A stretch of 53,365 bases of DNA. Source: an uncultured Duncaniella sp. (GTDB taxonomy: Bacteria; Bacteroidota; Bacteroidia; Bacteroidales; Muribaculaceae). Where the stretch lies: contig CAJTMJ010000021.1 in the NCBI GenBank assembly GCA_910577335.1, forward strand, positions 1 through 53,365, written 5' to 3'. A program made the position numbers and the translations under genes. The notes beneath the pieces are model-generated. The model saw nothing but the letters and a program-made list of their open reading frames with translations. It was not told where the DNA came from and made no database searches. Every line of letters begins with the position of its first letter. The stretch's first letter is position 1. This document shows, piece by piece, positions 1 through 8,220 of this stretch.

Positions 1-285
1 GTGCCAGTCCTAATTTTGTTTTGCCTCAAAAAGTTTTATCGGACAGCAATAATATATAATGATTTCCATACGCTGCCTGGCACAAAGAAAGGTCCGCGAA
101 CCCCGCTCAGCATTGCCGTCGGCGATGACGGTGAGCATTGGCGCAATTGGTTAGTGCTTGAAGACTCCCCCATAAGCCAATACTCCTACCCGGCAATAAT
201 TCAAGGTCGCGACGGTGCCATTCATTGTGTCTACACATGGCGCCGCCAGCGAATAGCATATAAGCACTTGACAATGGACAATTGA
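1..285 (+). CDS. Sialidase-like (BNR-repeat) protein, 3' end only
   Basis: C-terminal fragment of an exo-alpha-sialidase/BNR-type six-bladed propeller; the frame is open to the first base, so the gene starts outside the window. Recognisable blocks are YND, KGPRTPLSIAVGDDGEHW (a propeller strand with an Asp-box-like turn), YSYPAIIQGRDG and a terminal CVYTWRRQRIAYKHL strand, which is how this family ends. The last residues and the TGA stop come from a CAATTGACA repeat. The first ~17 residues do not look like the usual PNSG..AV.L.DG strand; frame 3 just upstream reads SPNF...VLSDSNNI, so a frameshift near base 50 is possible. It converges on the DUF1593 gene. The substrate cannot be told; members occur in sialic acid and in plant-glycan loci. 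Confidence 0.7.
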   Translation: MPVLILFCLKKFYRTAIIYNDFHTLPGTKKGPRTPLSIAVGDDGEHWRNWLVLEDSPISQYSYPAIIQGRDGAIHCVYTWRRQRIAYKHLTMDN

Positions 286-298
286 CAATTGACAATAG
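268..298. repeat. Short CAATTGACA tandem repeat (copy A)
   Basis: About three imperfect 9-bp units of the TTGACAA(T/T)GGACAATTGACAA type. They overlap the sialidase stop codon, which is the TGA inside AATTGACA. Related, longer copies lie at 8084-8190 and 19211-19431. Confidence 0.75.
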
Positions 299-319
299 AC
301 GGTTACTGCTATTTTGATT

Positions 320-1690
320 TTATTGGGTGACGGTGATGATGGTTCGGCGATAGGAGGTGAGGGGGATTGGGGCGTTGTCGGTTACTTCGAGTATGATGTG
401 GAGCTCTTTGCCATTGGAGTCAGATGGTGCTGCATTGCCATTGTCACCTGTCGGGATTGCTATGCTGCAGCGGGAGTCGTTTTTACCATTGATCACAATG
501 TATCCGTCGTATTGGCTTGGTTCTCGATAGAATGTCCAGTTATATTTTAACGGATCATTGTCCGGGTCATGGGTTCCTTTCGCATCCAATTTTATAATCT
601 GTCCGGGTTTGGCTTTTAGATATACCGGCTTCAATCCTTTATTACCATTCAAAACCACTAAGGGATGATGGTTCGCACAGTCGTATCCGGAAGTTTCCGA
701 CCATTTTATTCTTGCTGCAAAGTCATTGTAGATATGCTCCTTCCATTTATTTATAGCTCCGATCCCCTCACGGCTGCTTCCAAGCATGAAGTAATCGTCA
801 TATACCGATTCGTCTTTCCCGCTTTTCACAATGAAGTCCATCCCGCGGATGTTTTTCTTCTTGATGTCAAAACGTCCGCCCCAGCCGCCATATTCGGGAT
901 GTTCAGGTGTGTTCAGCCCGTTTGCAACAAGATAGAGAAACGCCGGCGAGTCTCCTTCCGTTGCCCATATCCTGTCAGGGTATATCGAGCCTAATGCACC
1001 TTGGTTCTGGACGTTGAGGTCAGTCCATCTATCATCAGGTGCCCAACCGTATATCTCGGTGTTCCTGATATAAGTTATCTCAGGAAATTTTTTTGCAATC
1101 CATGCGCCGGCATCATCCTGACCTAAAATGTCGTAAATCCTGATTTTCCTGATGAACTTCTTGAACTCCGACTCGCTTCGGGTATGCTTCACTTTGAAGA
1201 TAGCCTGGGCTATGGTGTTCATCCCTCCCCATGCCGTGAGCCACACAGGGCGTGGATCATTCTTTTTATCAACAGACCGGATAATGAGTTCCGAACCCGG
1301 TGAGTCCTTGCCGATACCCACGCCCTCCATGTGGGGAGTTGATTGCCCCCTGACAACAATGGATTTGAGATATTCGGCAGATGGATATTGGGGGGAATGA
1401 ACGATAAGATTATCATAAGCCAGGTCATATTTGTCGATAATATCGCGGATTGTTGAAGTATGGTCAGGATGTGGTACCCATGCCGGGGAACTGATCAATC
1501 CTTCAATGTCTACGCAGTCGGATAATAGAAGCAGGTGTATCATTGACTGTATATCATCCGGATCAGCCCCGCCGATATCGGTAGTGACGATTAGTCGGTT
1601 TTTCTCCGGCTGGGCGGCGTATATCGGATTAGCTATCAATGTCAGTAATGCTATTATGCATCCGCTGAATATGGCGGCTTTAGTTGGCAT
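320..1690 (-). CDS. DUF1593 nucleoside-hydrolase-like secreted protein
   Basis: 456 aa with an N-terminal signal peptide ending about ANPIYA-A. Residues ~32-300 match the DUF1593 (Sde182 N-terminal, nucleoside hydrolase-like) fold: RLIVTTDIGGADPDDIQS near the start carries the Asp cluster that binds calcium in nucleoside hydrolases, followed by GLISSPAW and WLTAWGGMNTIAQA. Residues ~355-456 form a beta domain of Sde182 C-terminal type (LDAKGTHDPDNDPLKYNW). The family has been described around cellulose/plant-glycan degradation but its reaction is not settled. It starts 15 bp after the DUF5060 gene ends, so the two are probably one transcript. Confidence 0.85.
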   Translation of the reverse strand: MPTKAAIFSGCIIALLTLIANPIYAAQPEKNRLIVTTDIGGADPDDIQSMIHLLLLSDCVDIEGLISSPAWVPHPDHTSTIRDIIDKYDLAYDNLIVHSPQYPSAEYLKSIVVRGQSTPHMEGVGIGKDSPGSELIIRSVDKKNDPRPVWLTAWGGMNTIAQAIFKVKHTRSESEFKKFIRKIRIYDILGQDDAGAWIAKKFPEITYIRNTEIYGWAPDDRWTDLNVQNQGALGSIYPDRIWATEGDSPAFLYLVANGLNTPEHPEYGGWGGRFDIKKKNIRGMDFIVKSGKDESVYDDYFMLGSSREGIGAINKWKEHIYNDFAARIKWSETSGYDCANHHPLVVLNGNKGLKPVYLKAKPGQIIKLDAKGTHDPDNDPLKYNWTFYREPSQYDGYIVINGKNDSRCSIAIPTGDNGNAAPSDSNGKELHIILEVTDNAPIPLTSYRRTIITVTQ

Positions 1691-1705
1691 GGCGGTGCGA
1701 ATTTT

Positions 1706-3244
1706 TTATTTAACGGAGATGATTCGCAACGCCATATATGGGTTTTGCGGTATTTTTATAAGTGACTGTCCGCTAAAAGTGCCATCAAGAGGCGTTATGT
1801 CCATGTTCCACGTGTCAATAAGTTCCACCTTATATTTCTTATCTTTCGGGAGCTCCAAAACCTTTTGACAGTGAATGTCTCTGCCAAAATATAGCAGATA
1901 GAAATCTTCGCCTGACGACAGTATCGGGTAGTTCTGCCAGCCTGTCAGGCTTTTAGCGGGAGCGAGGTCAGCGGGAGCCTCCTCAAGAATCTGTTTTAGA
2001 AATTTAATGCGTTCATGGCTTTTGCCTTTCATCTTTCCACCCTTTGACCACCATAGGATTTCATCGGATTCCCATGGCAGGATATCATTTCTTTCCAAAA
2101 GCACCTCGCCGTGACCTACGAATGCGCCGCTAAGAAAACCATCCCAGAATTTCTCTACCATTTCTTCGCCAGATAGAGTTCCCCATGACCAAGGAATGTT
2201 GCCTTCATAGCGACACTCGTCGTAGATCACAGGTTTATGGTAACGATTGGTGATGTTCCAGCCGTTGCGTGTGTCGGGTGCCTGAATGCTCACATGAGTG
2301 ACATTTTTGTCATTGTGATCATACATCTTGACACCGTTGTGTATGCTCCGGAGATGATTGTAAGGGTCATTTTCGGCAAAAAATTCGAGATGATGTTTCC
2401 AGTCATCCTCATTATAGGCATTCATGAAGTCATATTCGTTAGCCATGCTCCACCATACATTTTTAAAAGCTCCAAGCCGCGATATGAGATACTGCATATA
2501 CTTGTCTCTTACCGGCAATCCAAGAGAGCTGAACCCCCAGCGGTCGTATGGATGGAAAACTATTATATCAGCTTCGATTCCGAGACTGTCGAGAGCGATG
2601 ATCGATTTCTCGATGTTTTTGAAATATTCAGGGTTGAAACGTGAGAAGTCCCAGTTACCTGCTGTGCTTTCAAATGGATAATACTCAGGTTCGTTATGGT
2701 TCCAATCATAGCTTTTGGGGAATACGCACATCCGGATTTTATTAAAATACCCGTCTTTCAATGTTTCAAGTGTCTGCCGCTTTAATTCTTCAGGCTGATG
2801 CACCCATGCGTAGCAAGTCGTGCCTATAGGTATATAATATGTGCCGTCACTATAGGCGAATTTCAGGGAATCCACCTCTACCGGTCCGTGATTGTCCTTT
2901 CCGGCAGGATAACATTCGAAACTACCTTTTTTATTATTGAGCTTCTTGACATTGCTTGAGGTCTGATAGGTCCATTCCCCGGTTATCCCCGGCATGAATC
3001 TTACCTTAAATATTCCATTGCCATCATAAAAACCTTTCACTTTCACAGTGTCACCGGTATGATAGAATGTGGCTGAGAGTTCCACTTCCTCAAACGGATT
3101 GCCGGTCACTTTAAGAGGATAAGTTAACTCATACATTTTCCACTGTTCCACTTTGGCATTGGATTTAGCTTTTGCTTCCTGACAAGCAAACACAACGCAT
3201 AATGTGATTAATGCTGAAACGATTCGTTTAAGGTAAGTTTTCAT
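1706..3244 (-). CDS. DUF5060/DUF4038-type glycoside hydrolase, exported
   Basis: 512 aa from ATG at 3244, chosen because it begins the signal peptide MKTYLKRIVSALITLCVVFAC; an in-frame start 12 codons earlier would bury it. Cys21 may be a lipoprotein cysteine. Residues ~30-110 are a DUF5060 beta-sandwich (LTYPLKVTGNPFEEVELSA, GEWTY). The rest is a TIM barrel of DUF4038/DUF5605 kind; WWSMANEYD (Glu270) and VIYDEC (Glu343) look like the acid/base and nucleophile of a retaining clan GH-A enzyme. Relatives include GH140 apiosidase-like proteins, but the linkage cut here is not known. It is divergent from the AraC gene, which probably controls it, and is followed by the DUF1593 gene. Confidence 0.8.
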   Translation of the reverse strand: MKTYLKRIVSALITLCVVFACQEAKAKSNAKVEQWKMYELTYPLKVTGNPFEEVELSATFYHTGDTVKVKGFYDGNGIFKVRFMPGITGEWTYQTSSNVKKLNNKKGSFECYPAGKDNHGPVEVDSLKFAYSDGTYYIPIGTTCYAWVHQPEELKRQTLETLKDGYFNKIRMCVFPKSYDWNHNEPEYYPFESTAGNWDFSRFNPEYFKNIEKSIIALDSLGIEADIIVFHPYDRWGFSSLGLPVRDKYMQYLISRLGAFKNVWWSMANEYDFMNAYNEDDWKHHLEFFAENDPYNHLRSIHNGVKMYDHNDKNVTHVSIQAPDTRNGWNITNRYHKPVIYDECRYEGNIPWSWGTLSGEEMVEKFWDGFLSGAFVGHGEVLLERNDILPWESDEILWWSKGGKMKGKSHERIKFLKQILEEAPADLAPAKSLTGWQNYPILSSGEDFYLLYFGRDIHCQKVLELPKDKKYKVELIDTWNMDITPLDGTFSGQSLIKIPQNPYMALRIISVK

Positions 3245-3318
3245 TGGTCGAAATTTTGTGAGTTGAGTTTTATTTTGCAAATTTGCGCAAGCTTTTTAAA
3301 ATAAACAACTCTAATTTG

Positions 3319-4185
3319 ATGAAAAACTTAGCGAATTCCGAGGTTTTGGTCACATTTGAAGAAAAACGCCAGATATTTAAGCCATACGGCGTGACGTGTG
3401 AGCGGTGGGCGCCCTCGCCGATGGGAAAGTTTGACCGTCATAACGAGATCGAATTAAACTTCGTACCTAACGGCGTTTTATCATATTTTTTCCATAACAG
3501 GTATGTTGCCATCCCTACGGAACGGTTGTCCCTGTTCTGGGGATTGATTCCGCATAGGGTTATAGATTATTCAGGCGGAGACTATTATTTTGTGGCTACA
3601 ATTCCATTGGTCACTTTTCTCGGGTGGAAACTTCCGGAATGGTTTGTCGGAGATGTGTTGAGAGGCAATGTTATGACTGACTCAAACAAAGATTTCGCTA
3701 TCCATGACATTTTTATGTTTGGCAATTGGATTAAAGATCTGACCTCTGGTCGTGAGGATGTGATGTTGCAGGAGGCGAAGTCCCGGCTTATGAGAATGGC
3801 TGCTGAACAAACGGGAGCCAACGCAATTTCCTGCAGCTGTAAAGAGATGAGTAAAATAGATGAGATAGCCATATTCATTGCACAGAACTATACTTTACCG
3901 ATTAAAGCGGCAGACATAGGTAACGCTGTTGGGCTGCATCCCGATTATGCGAATGCCATATTTAAAAAGACTTTCGGGCGCACGATGATGGAACATGTTA
4001 CGATGGAGCGGATAACCCATGCTCAAAGGATGTTGATTCTTTCTGACAATAATATCCTTCAGATTGCATACGACTGCGGGTTCAATTCAATAAGCAGTTT
4101 TAACATCGCGTTTATGAAAATCAATCATTGCACTCCGAGGGAATATAGGAAATACAATAGCTCCCCTAATCGTTTTCCGTGTTGA
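3319..4185 (+). CDS. AraC family transcriptional regulator
   Basis: 288 aa from ATG at 3319; a TTG 12 codons upstream is possible but less likely. Residues ~1-170 form a cupin-like sensor domain (KFDRHNEIELNFVPNG, TERLSLFWGLIPHRVI). Residues ~190-285 hold two helix-turn-helix motifs, ending in FNSISSFNIAFMKINHCTPREYRKY, the classic AraC C-terminal signature. The overall pattern recalls MelR-like sugar regulators. The 74-bp divergent gap to the DUF5060 gene contains the palindromes GCAAATTTGC (3277-3286) and TTGCGCAA (3283-3290), so control of the DUF5060-DUF1593 operon is likely. The inducer is unknown. Confidence 0.9.
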   Translation: MKNLANSEVLVTFEEKRQIFKPYGVTCERWAPSPMGKFDRHNEIELNFVPNGVLSYFFHNRYVAIPTERLSLFWGLIPHRVIDYSGGDYYFVATIPLVTFLGWKLPEWFVGDVLRGNVMTDSNKDFAIHDIFMFGNWIKDLTSGREDVMLQEAKSRLMRMAAEQTGANAISCSCKEMSKIDEIAIFIAQNYTLPIKAADIGNAVGLHPDYANAIFKKTFGRTMMEHVTMERITHAQRMLILSDNNILQIAYDCGFNSISSFNIAFMKINHCTPREYRKYNSSPNRFPC

Positions 4186-4235
4186 CACCGGAATTTATTC
4201 AGATTTATAAAAGGTACGATCTTTTGATGGAGAAT

Positions 4236-4270
4236 AAAAAATGCGGACGCAATGTGCATTGTATCCGCAT
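4236..4270 (-). terminator. Intrinsic terminator of thioredoxin-like gene
   Basis: A 14-bp stem with two non-Watson-Crick positions (4241-4254 with 4257-4270) and a TG loop, followed on the minus strand by six T (4241-4236). It lies 35 bp after the thioredoxin-like stop codon. Confidence 0.75.
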
Positions 4271-4304
4271 CAATATGTTTCTATGTGACAATCGAGATCC
4301 GCGG

Positions 4305-4760
4305 TTATTTGAGTGATGGGGATATGAAGTCGATAAACTGTTGTTTTTCCATGAAGCCGACTGTTGATTTGTAAGTGCCGTCGGGCATCAGGATTGTGAT
4401 TTGAGGTATGGAGTTGACTTCGAATTGTTGAGCGGCAATGGGGGAGTTGTCAACATCGATCGACATGAAGATAGCCTTGCCTTTAAATTCCTTGGCTACC
4501 TCCTCAAATATCGGAGCAAACCGCTGGCAGGGACCACACCATGTGGCATTGAAGTCGATGATTGTGGGGAGTGTTTTGTCAGGTGTCACGGTGGCGTTAT
4601 TTGTGAATTCAACAGGACCACCTGCGTCAAATTCAGTCATACCCTCAGCCTTCTGTTCGGTAGCTGTGGTGTTGTCAGTGGCTTCCTTTTCGGCTTTATT
4701 TCCACATGATGCGAAAATTGACAATGAGAGAGCAGCGATTGCAAAAAGTTTTAATTTCAT
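4305..4760 (-). CDS. Thioredoxin-fold lipoprotein
   Basis: 151 aa. A signal sequence ends in IFASC, so Cys19 is probably lipidated, followed by a Thr/Glu-rich linker (to ~residue 50). The thioredoxin domain has the active site ATWCGPC (Cys75, Cys78) and the cis-Pro loop NSIPQITIL. It is likely a periplasm-facing thiol-disulfide oxidoreductase, perhaps feeding protein thiol repair; the partner is unknown. It is monocistronic with its own terminator. Confidence 0.88.
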   Translation of the reverse strand: MKLKLFAIAALSLSIFASCGNKAEKEATDNTTATEQKAEGMTEFDAGGPVEFTNNATVTPDKTLPTIIDFNATWCGPCQRFAPIFEEVAKEFKGKAIFMSIDVDNSPIAAQQFEVNSIPQITILMPDGTYKSTVGFMEKQQFIDFISPSLK

Positions 4761-4846
4761 AAATGTTGGGCTTTAATGTTAAGTGGATTCATCTATATAT
4801 AACACATCATCCATGTCAATTGCTTACATGATGTGCGATTTAACTA

Positions 4847-4898
4847 AATCATCCCGCAGTCCTCGCCGGCGATGAGGTGGTGGGAATGCGGGATGATT
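4847..4898 (-). terminator. Hairpin downstream of mdh, possible terminator
   Basis: A perfect 12-bp stem, AATCATCCCGCA (4847-4858) with TGCGGGATGATT (4887-4898), lies about 50 bp past the mdh stop. The following minus-strand bases are only moderately T-rich, so terminator function is likely but not certain. Confidence 0.5.
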
Positions 4899-4949
4899 AA
4901 GATTTATGATATCTTACCTACGGAATGTAGGCAGATGACGGCTAATTAA

Positions 4950-5885
4950 TTAGAGTGCGCTTGCGAGAGCTGCGTTAGTCTTGTGAACTGCCTCTGCGCT
5001 CTTCTTGAAGAGGTCTTTTTCTTCAGCGTTGAGTTCGAATTCAACGATTTTTTCGATACCGTTCTTGCCGATGATACAGGGAACGCCGATGCAGAGATCG
5101 CTTTCGCCATATTCGCCTTCGAGGAGGGCAGAGCAGCTGATGAGCTTCTTCTCGTTGTGAAGGACAGCCTTAACCATCTGTGCTCCTGCCGCACCGGGTG
5201 CATACCATGCAGAAGTGCCGAGAAGTTTGGTAAGAGTAGCACCACCTACCATAGTGTCAGCGGCAACCTTTGCAAGCTGTTCAGCTGAGATATAGTTTGA
5301 AGCGGGAACGCCACGATAAGCAGCATAGCGAACGAGAGGAATCATAGTAGTGTCACCATGACCACCGATCACGATACCTTCAACCTCAGTGGGGTTAGCA
5401 CCGAGAGCGATGCTGAGGAAGTATTTGAAACGTGCGCTGTCAAGGGCACCACCCATACCGATGATACGGTTTTTGGGAAGACCGCTTACCTTATGGATAA
5501 GATAAGTCATAGTATCCATCGGGTTGGAGATGCAGACGATGATAGCATTGGGAGAATGTTTGAGAAGCTGGTCAGTCACTGACTTTACAATGCCTGCGTT
5601 AACACCGATAAGCTCTTCACGAGTCATGCCGGGTTTACGGGGTATACCAGAAGTGATGACAACAACATCGCTATCCTTAGTCATTTCATAGTCGTTGGTC
5701 ACGCCTACGAGACGGGTGTTGATGTTGAGGATGTTGGCGGTCTGCATGATATCCATTGCCTTACCTTCAGAAACGCCTTCTTTGATGTCGAGGAGAACTA
5801 CCTCGTCAGCGATACCTTGCTTAACAATCACGTCAGCGCAAGTTGCGCCTACGTTACCGGCGCCTACAACTGTTACCTTTGACAT
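4950..5885 (-). CDS. mdh: Malate dehydrogenase
   Basis: 311 aa, the usual length for the LDH-like bacterial MDH. Converts malate and oxaloacetate with NAD; in anaerobic Bacteroidales it works in the reductive branch to fumarate and succinate. Seen: Rossmann motif GAGNVG (8-13), Asp33 at the end of beta-2 (NAD preference), ITSGIPRKPGMTR with Arg83 and Arg89 for the dicarboxylate, NPMD (121-124), GGALDSARF with Asp149/Arg152, and catalytic His176 in GGHGDTT. The arginine at 83 supports malate rather than lactate. Single gene with its own promoter at 5979-5986. Confidence 0.96.
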   Translation of the reverse strand: MSKVTVVGAGNVGATCADVIVKQGIADEVVLLDIKEGVSEGKAMDIMQTANILNINTRLVGVTNDYEMTKDSDVVVITSGIPRKPGMTREELIGVNAGIVKSVTDQLLKHSPNAIIVCISNPMDTMTYLIHKVSGLPKNRIIGMGGALDSARFKYFLSIALGANPTEVEGIVIGGHGDTTMIPLVRYAAYRGVPASNYISAEQLAKVAADTMVGGATLTKLLGTSAWYAPGAAGAQMVKAVLHNEKKLISCSALLEGEYGESDLCIGVPCIIGKNGIEKIVEFELNAEEKDLFKKSAEAVHKTNAALASAL

Positions 5886-5978
5886 AGTGTATTGGTTTTT
5901 AATATATTAGAATTGGATTATATCTATATCTGCTGTTTGTGTCGTGGCTGTCGCTATTCTGCTCTGTCAACCACAATG

Positions 5979-5986
5979 CAAAAGTA
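5979..5986 (-). promoter_or_regulatory. -7 motif of mdh
   Basis: TACTTTTG on the minus strand matches Bacteroidetes TAnnTTTG; it predicts a leader of about 90 nt. No clear -33 element is visible. Confidence 0.6.
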
Positions 5987-6199
5987 ATGAAAAGTTTTGA
6001 TAATCACCATCAGATATAAAGAAAAATTTCAGTAATTAATTATCTTATAATATAAGAGTGATGATTGAGATTTACGAAGGTGTTAATAAAAACGATTAAA
6101 ATAATAATAGATGTTAATGCGAGTGTGCAATTTATGAGGAAATGTTAACAAATGGAAAGTTTTTGCGTGTGAGATGGGGGAGGGGATAAAAATTGTGGC

Positions 6200-6208
6200 T
6201 ACCTTTGC
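6200..6208 (+). promoter_or_regulatory. -7 motif of acyl-CoA ligase gene
   Basis: TACCTTTGC, an exact TAnnTTTG match. It predicts transcription from about 6213 and a leader of about 75 nt to the ATG at 6288. Confidence 0.7.
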
Positions 6209-6287
6209 CGAAAATTTGTTCTGTTAGTGGGATATGCGCATATATCAACTGATTTGCGCATTGGAGATAACAGATAAAAAGAATATT

Positions 6288-8090
6288 ATGTCGAATATTT
6301 TAGTAAATCTTGCGGCGCGCCAAGCGGAGAAATTCGGCGACAAGGCTGCTATTGCCGGGCAGGACGAGTCAGGAAAATGGTATGACATTTCTTGGCGTGA
6401 CTATTCCCGCATGGTGTCAACTGCCGCTCGTGCCCTTGACAGACTTGGTGTAAAGCCGGGTGATAATGTGACTACTTTTTCCGCAAATCGTCCGGAGAAT
6501 CTGGTGAGTGATTTCGCTTGCTATCTCAACCGTGCGGTTTCCGTGTCAATATACGCCACAAGCTCATTGGAGCAGGTGATATATATAGCTAATGACACGA
6601 AGTGCGAGGTTATGTTTGTCGGTAACACCACTCAATATAACATTGCCCGTGAGGCGCAGGCTGTGTGCCGCTCGTTGAAAAAGATTATCGTCATAAAGTC
6701 GATAAAGCTTGATGCCGATGACGACAGTTCGATGCTGTGGAGCGACTTCATGGCTCTTGGCGACAATGCCGGCGAGGATTGCCAAAAAGAGGTGGAGCGC
6801 AGGGCTGCTGAATCAGTGCCTGAGGATATCGCCACACTTGTATACACTTCGGGCACAACCGGGGAACCCAAGGGAGCAATTCTCACACATTCCAACTACA
6901 ATGCTGCCATGCAGAGCCATCATGAAAGGCTCAATATGGTGACTCCTGACGACACGTCAATGGCATTTCTGCCGTTGAGCCATATATTTGAGAAGGGTTG
7001 GACTTACTTCTGCCTGACTGAGGGCGTGAAGGTATCAGTCAACCGTGACCCTCATGACATTCAGCAGACCATACAGCAGGTGCGTCCCACATGTATGTGC
7101 TCGGTGCCCCGATTCTGGGAGAAGGTATATGTGGGTGTTCAGGAGAAGATTGCCGGGATGGGTGCATTCCAGCGCTTTATGGTGAAGCAGGCTCTGAAAG
7201 TAGGACATGCCCGTAACTTGGACTATGTGCGTCTTGGGAAAAAAGCTCCTTGGTGGCTCGAGACCCGCTACAAATTCTTTGACAAGAAAATATTCTCGTT
7301 GCTTCGTCATGTCATCGGTATCGACCATGGCAAGATGTTTCCGACCGCCGGTGCTCCCGTGTCGTCAACAATTGTGGAATTCCTACATTCATGCGGCATC
7401 AATATAGTTGTCGGCTATGGATTGTCGGAGACCACAGCCACGGTGACATGTTTTCCGGCTAAAGATTACGAGATTGGATCAGTCGGAACACCCATACCGT
7501 TTGTGAATGTTAAAATAGGTGATGAGGATGAGGTGCTTGTGAAAAGTCCCATGGTCATGAAGGGATATTACAACAAGCCCGAGGCGACTGCCGAGGCATT
7601 TACTGAGGATGGATGGTTCCGTACAGGCGATGCCGGGTATATAGATGGCAATGGCGCACTGTTCCTTACTGACCGTATCAAGGACCTGTTTAAGACCTCG
7701 AATGGTAAATACATTGCTCCGCAGGCTATAGAGGCCCGTCTGGGCGAGGATAAGTATATAGAACAGGTGGCTGTGATAGGTGACAAGCGTAAGTATGTCA
7801 CTGCGTTGATTGTGCCTGATTACGAGGCGCTGAAGGACTTTGCGGTTAAGAATAAGATCGCATATAAGTCTATGGAGGAGCTTTTGCGTGACGAGCGTGT
7901 CGTGGAGATGCTTGCTCAGCGTATGGAGCAGCTTCAGAAGGGCTTGGCTTCATTTGAAAAGATCAAAAAGTTTACTTTGCTTCCCAAGGCGTTCACTATG
8001 GAGTCGGGCGAGCTGACCAATACGCTTAAGATTCGCCGCCCGGTGATTAATCGCAATTTCGCCAAGGAGATTGAAGGGATGTACAATTGA
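6288..8090 (+). CDS. Long-chain fatty acid-CoA ligase (AMP-forming)
   Basis: 600 aa from ATG 6288 (MSNILVNLA). Activates fatty acids to acyl-CoA through an acyl-adenylate. Seen: the ATP-binding loop YTSGTTGEPKG (from ~Tyr186), GYGLSET, the GWFRTGD motif with the adenine-ribose Asp (~441), DRIKDLFKTSNGKYI linker (~462-476), and a C-terminal Lys-containing block (TNTLKIRRP) for adenylate formation. Length and pattern match the ACSL/FadD-like family; chain length is not readable. No signal peptide, so cytoplasmic or membrane-associated. The final Tyr-Asn and the TGA stop lie in a CAATTGACA repeat, which separates it from asd. Confidence 0.92.
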   Translation: MSNILVNLAARQAEKFGDKAAIAGQDESGKWYDISWRDYSRMVSTAARALDRLGVKPGDNVTTFSANRPENLVSDFACYLNRAVSVSIYATSSLEQVIYIANDTKCEVMFVGNTTQYNIAREAQAVCRSLKKIIVIKSIKLDADDDSSMLWSDFMALGDNAGEDCQKEVERRAAESVPEDIATLVYTSGTTGEPKGAILTHSNYNAAMQSHHERLNMVTPDDTSMAFLPLSHIFEKGWTYFCLTEGVKVSVNRDPHDIQQTIQQVRPTCMCSVPRFWEKVYVGVQEKIAGMGAFQRFMVKQALKVGHARNLDYVRLGKKAPWWLETRYKFFDKKIFSLLRHVIGIDHGKMFPTAGAPVSSTIVEFLHSCGINIVVGYGLSETTATVTCFPAKDYEIGSVGTPIPFVNVKIGDEDEVLVKSPMVMKGYYNKPEATAEAFTEDGWFRTGDAGYIDGNGALFLTDRIKDLFKTSNGKYIAPQAIEARLGEDKYIEQVAVIGDKRKYVTALIVPDYEALKDFAVKNKIAYKSMEELLRDERVVEMLAQRMEQLQKGLASFEKIKKFTLLPKAFTMESGELTNTLKIRRPVINRNFAKEIEGMYN

Positions 8091-8190
8091 CAGTTGACAA
8101 TTGACAATTGACAATTGACTCATCGGCTTTGCCGCTTTGCTCCGCAAAGAATTGGCTCATTGGGTTTGCTTTGCAAAAATTGACAATTAA
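8084..8190. repeat. Composite CAATTGACA repeat (copy B)
   Basis: Four or five 9-bp units (CAATTGACA/CAGTTGACA, 8084-8119), then a 34-bp block at 8123-8156 (TCGGCTTTGCCGCTTT... to AATTGGC) containing the small hairpin CTTTGC/GCAAAG, then a further ATTGACAATT at 8178-8188. The 34-bp block recurs at 19278-19311 with one difference. The repeat begins inside the last codons of the ligase gene. Confidence 0.85.
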
Positions 8191-8220
8191 ATTTGACTTA
8201 ATATATTATTTGACACAAAG

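Larger units (their letters stand above)
5886..6287. other. Divergent intergenic region mdh / acyl-CoA ligase
   Basis: About 400 bp without a convincing gene. It holds the mdh promoter (minus) and the acyl-CoA ligase promoter (plus); the middle is A+T-rich with no clear hairpin. An in-frame start at 6234 for the ligase is less likely than 6288 because homology begins at the latter. Confidence 0.6.
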
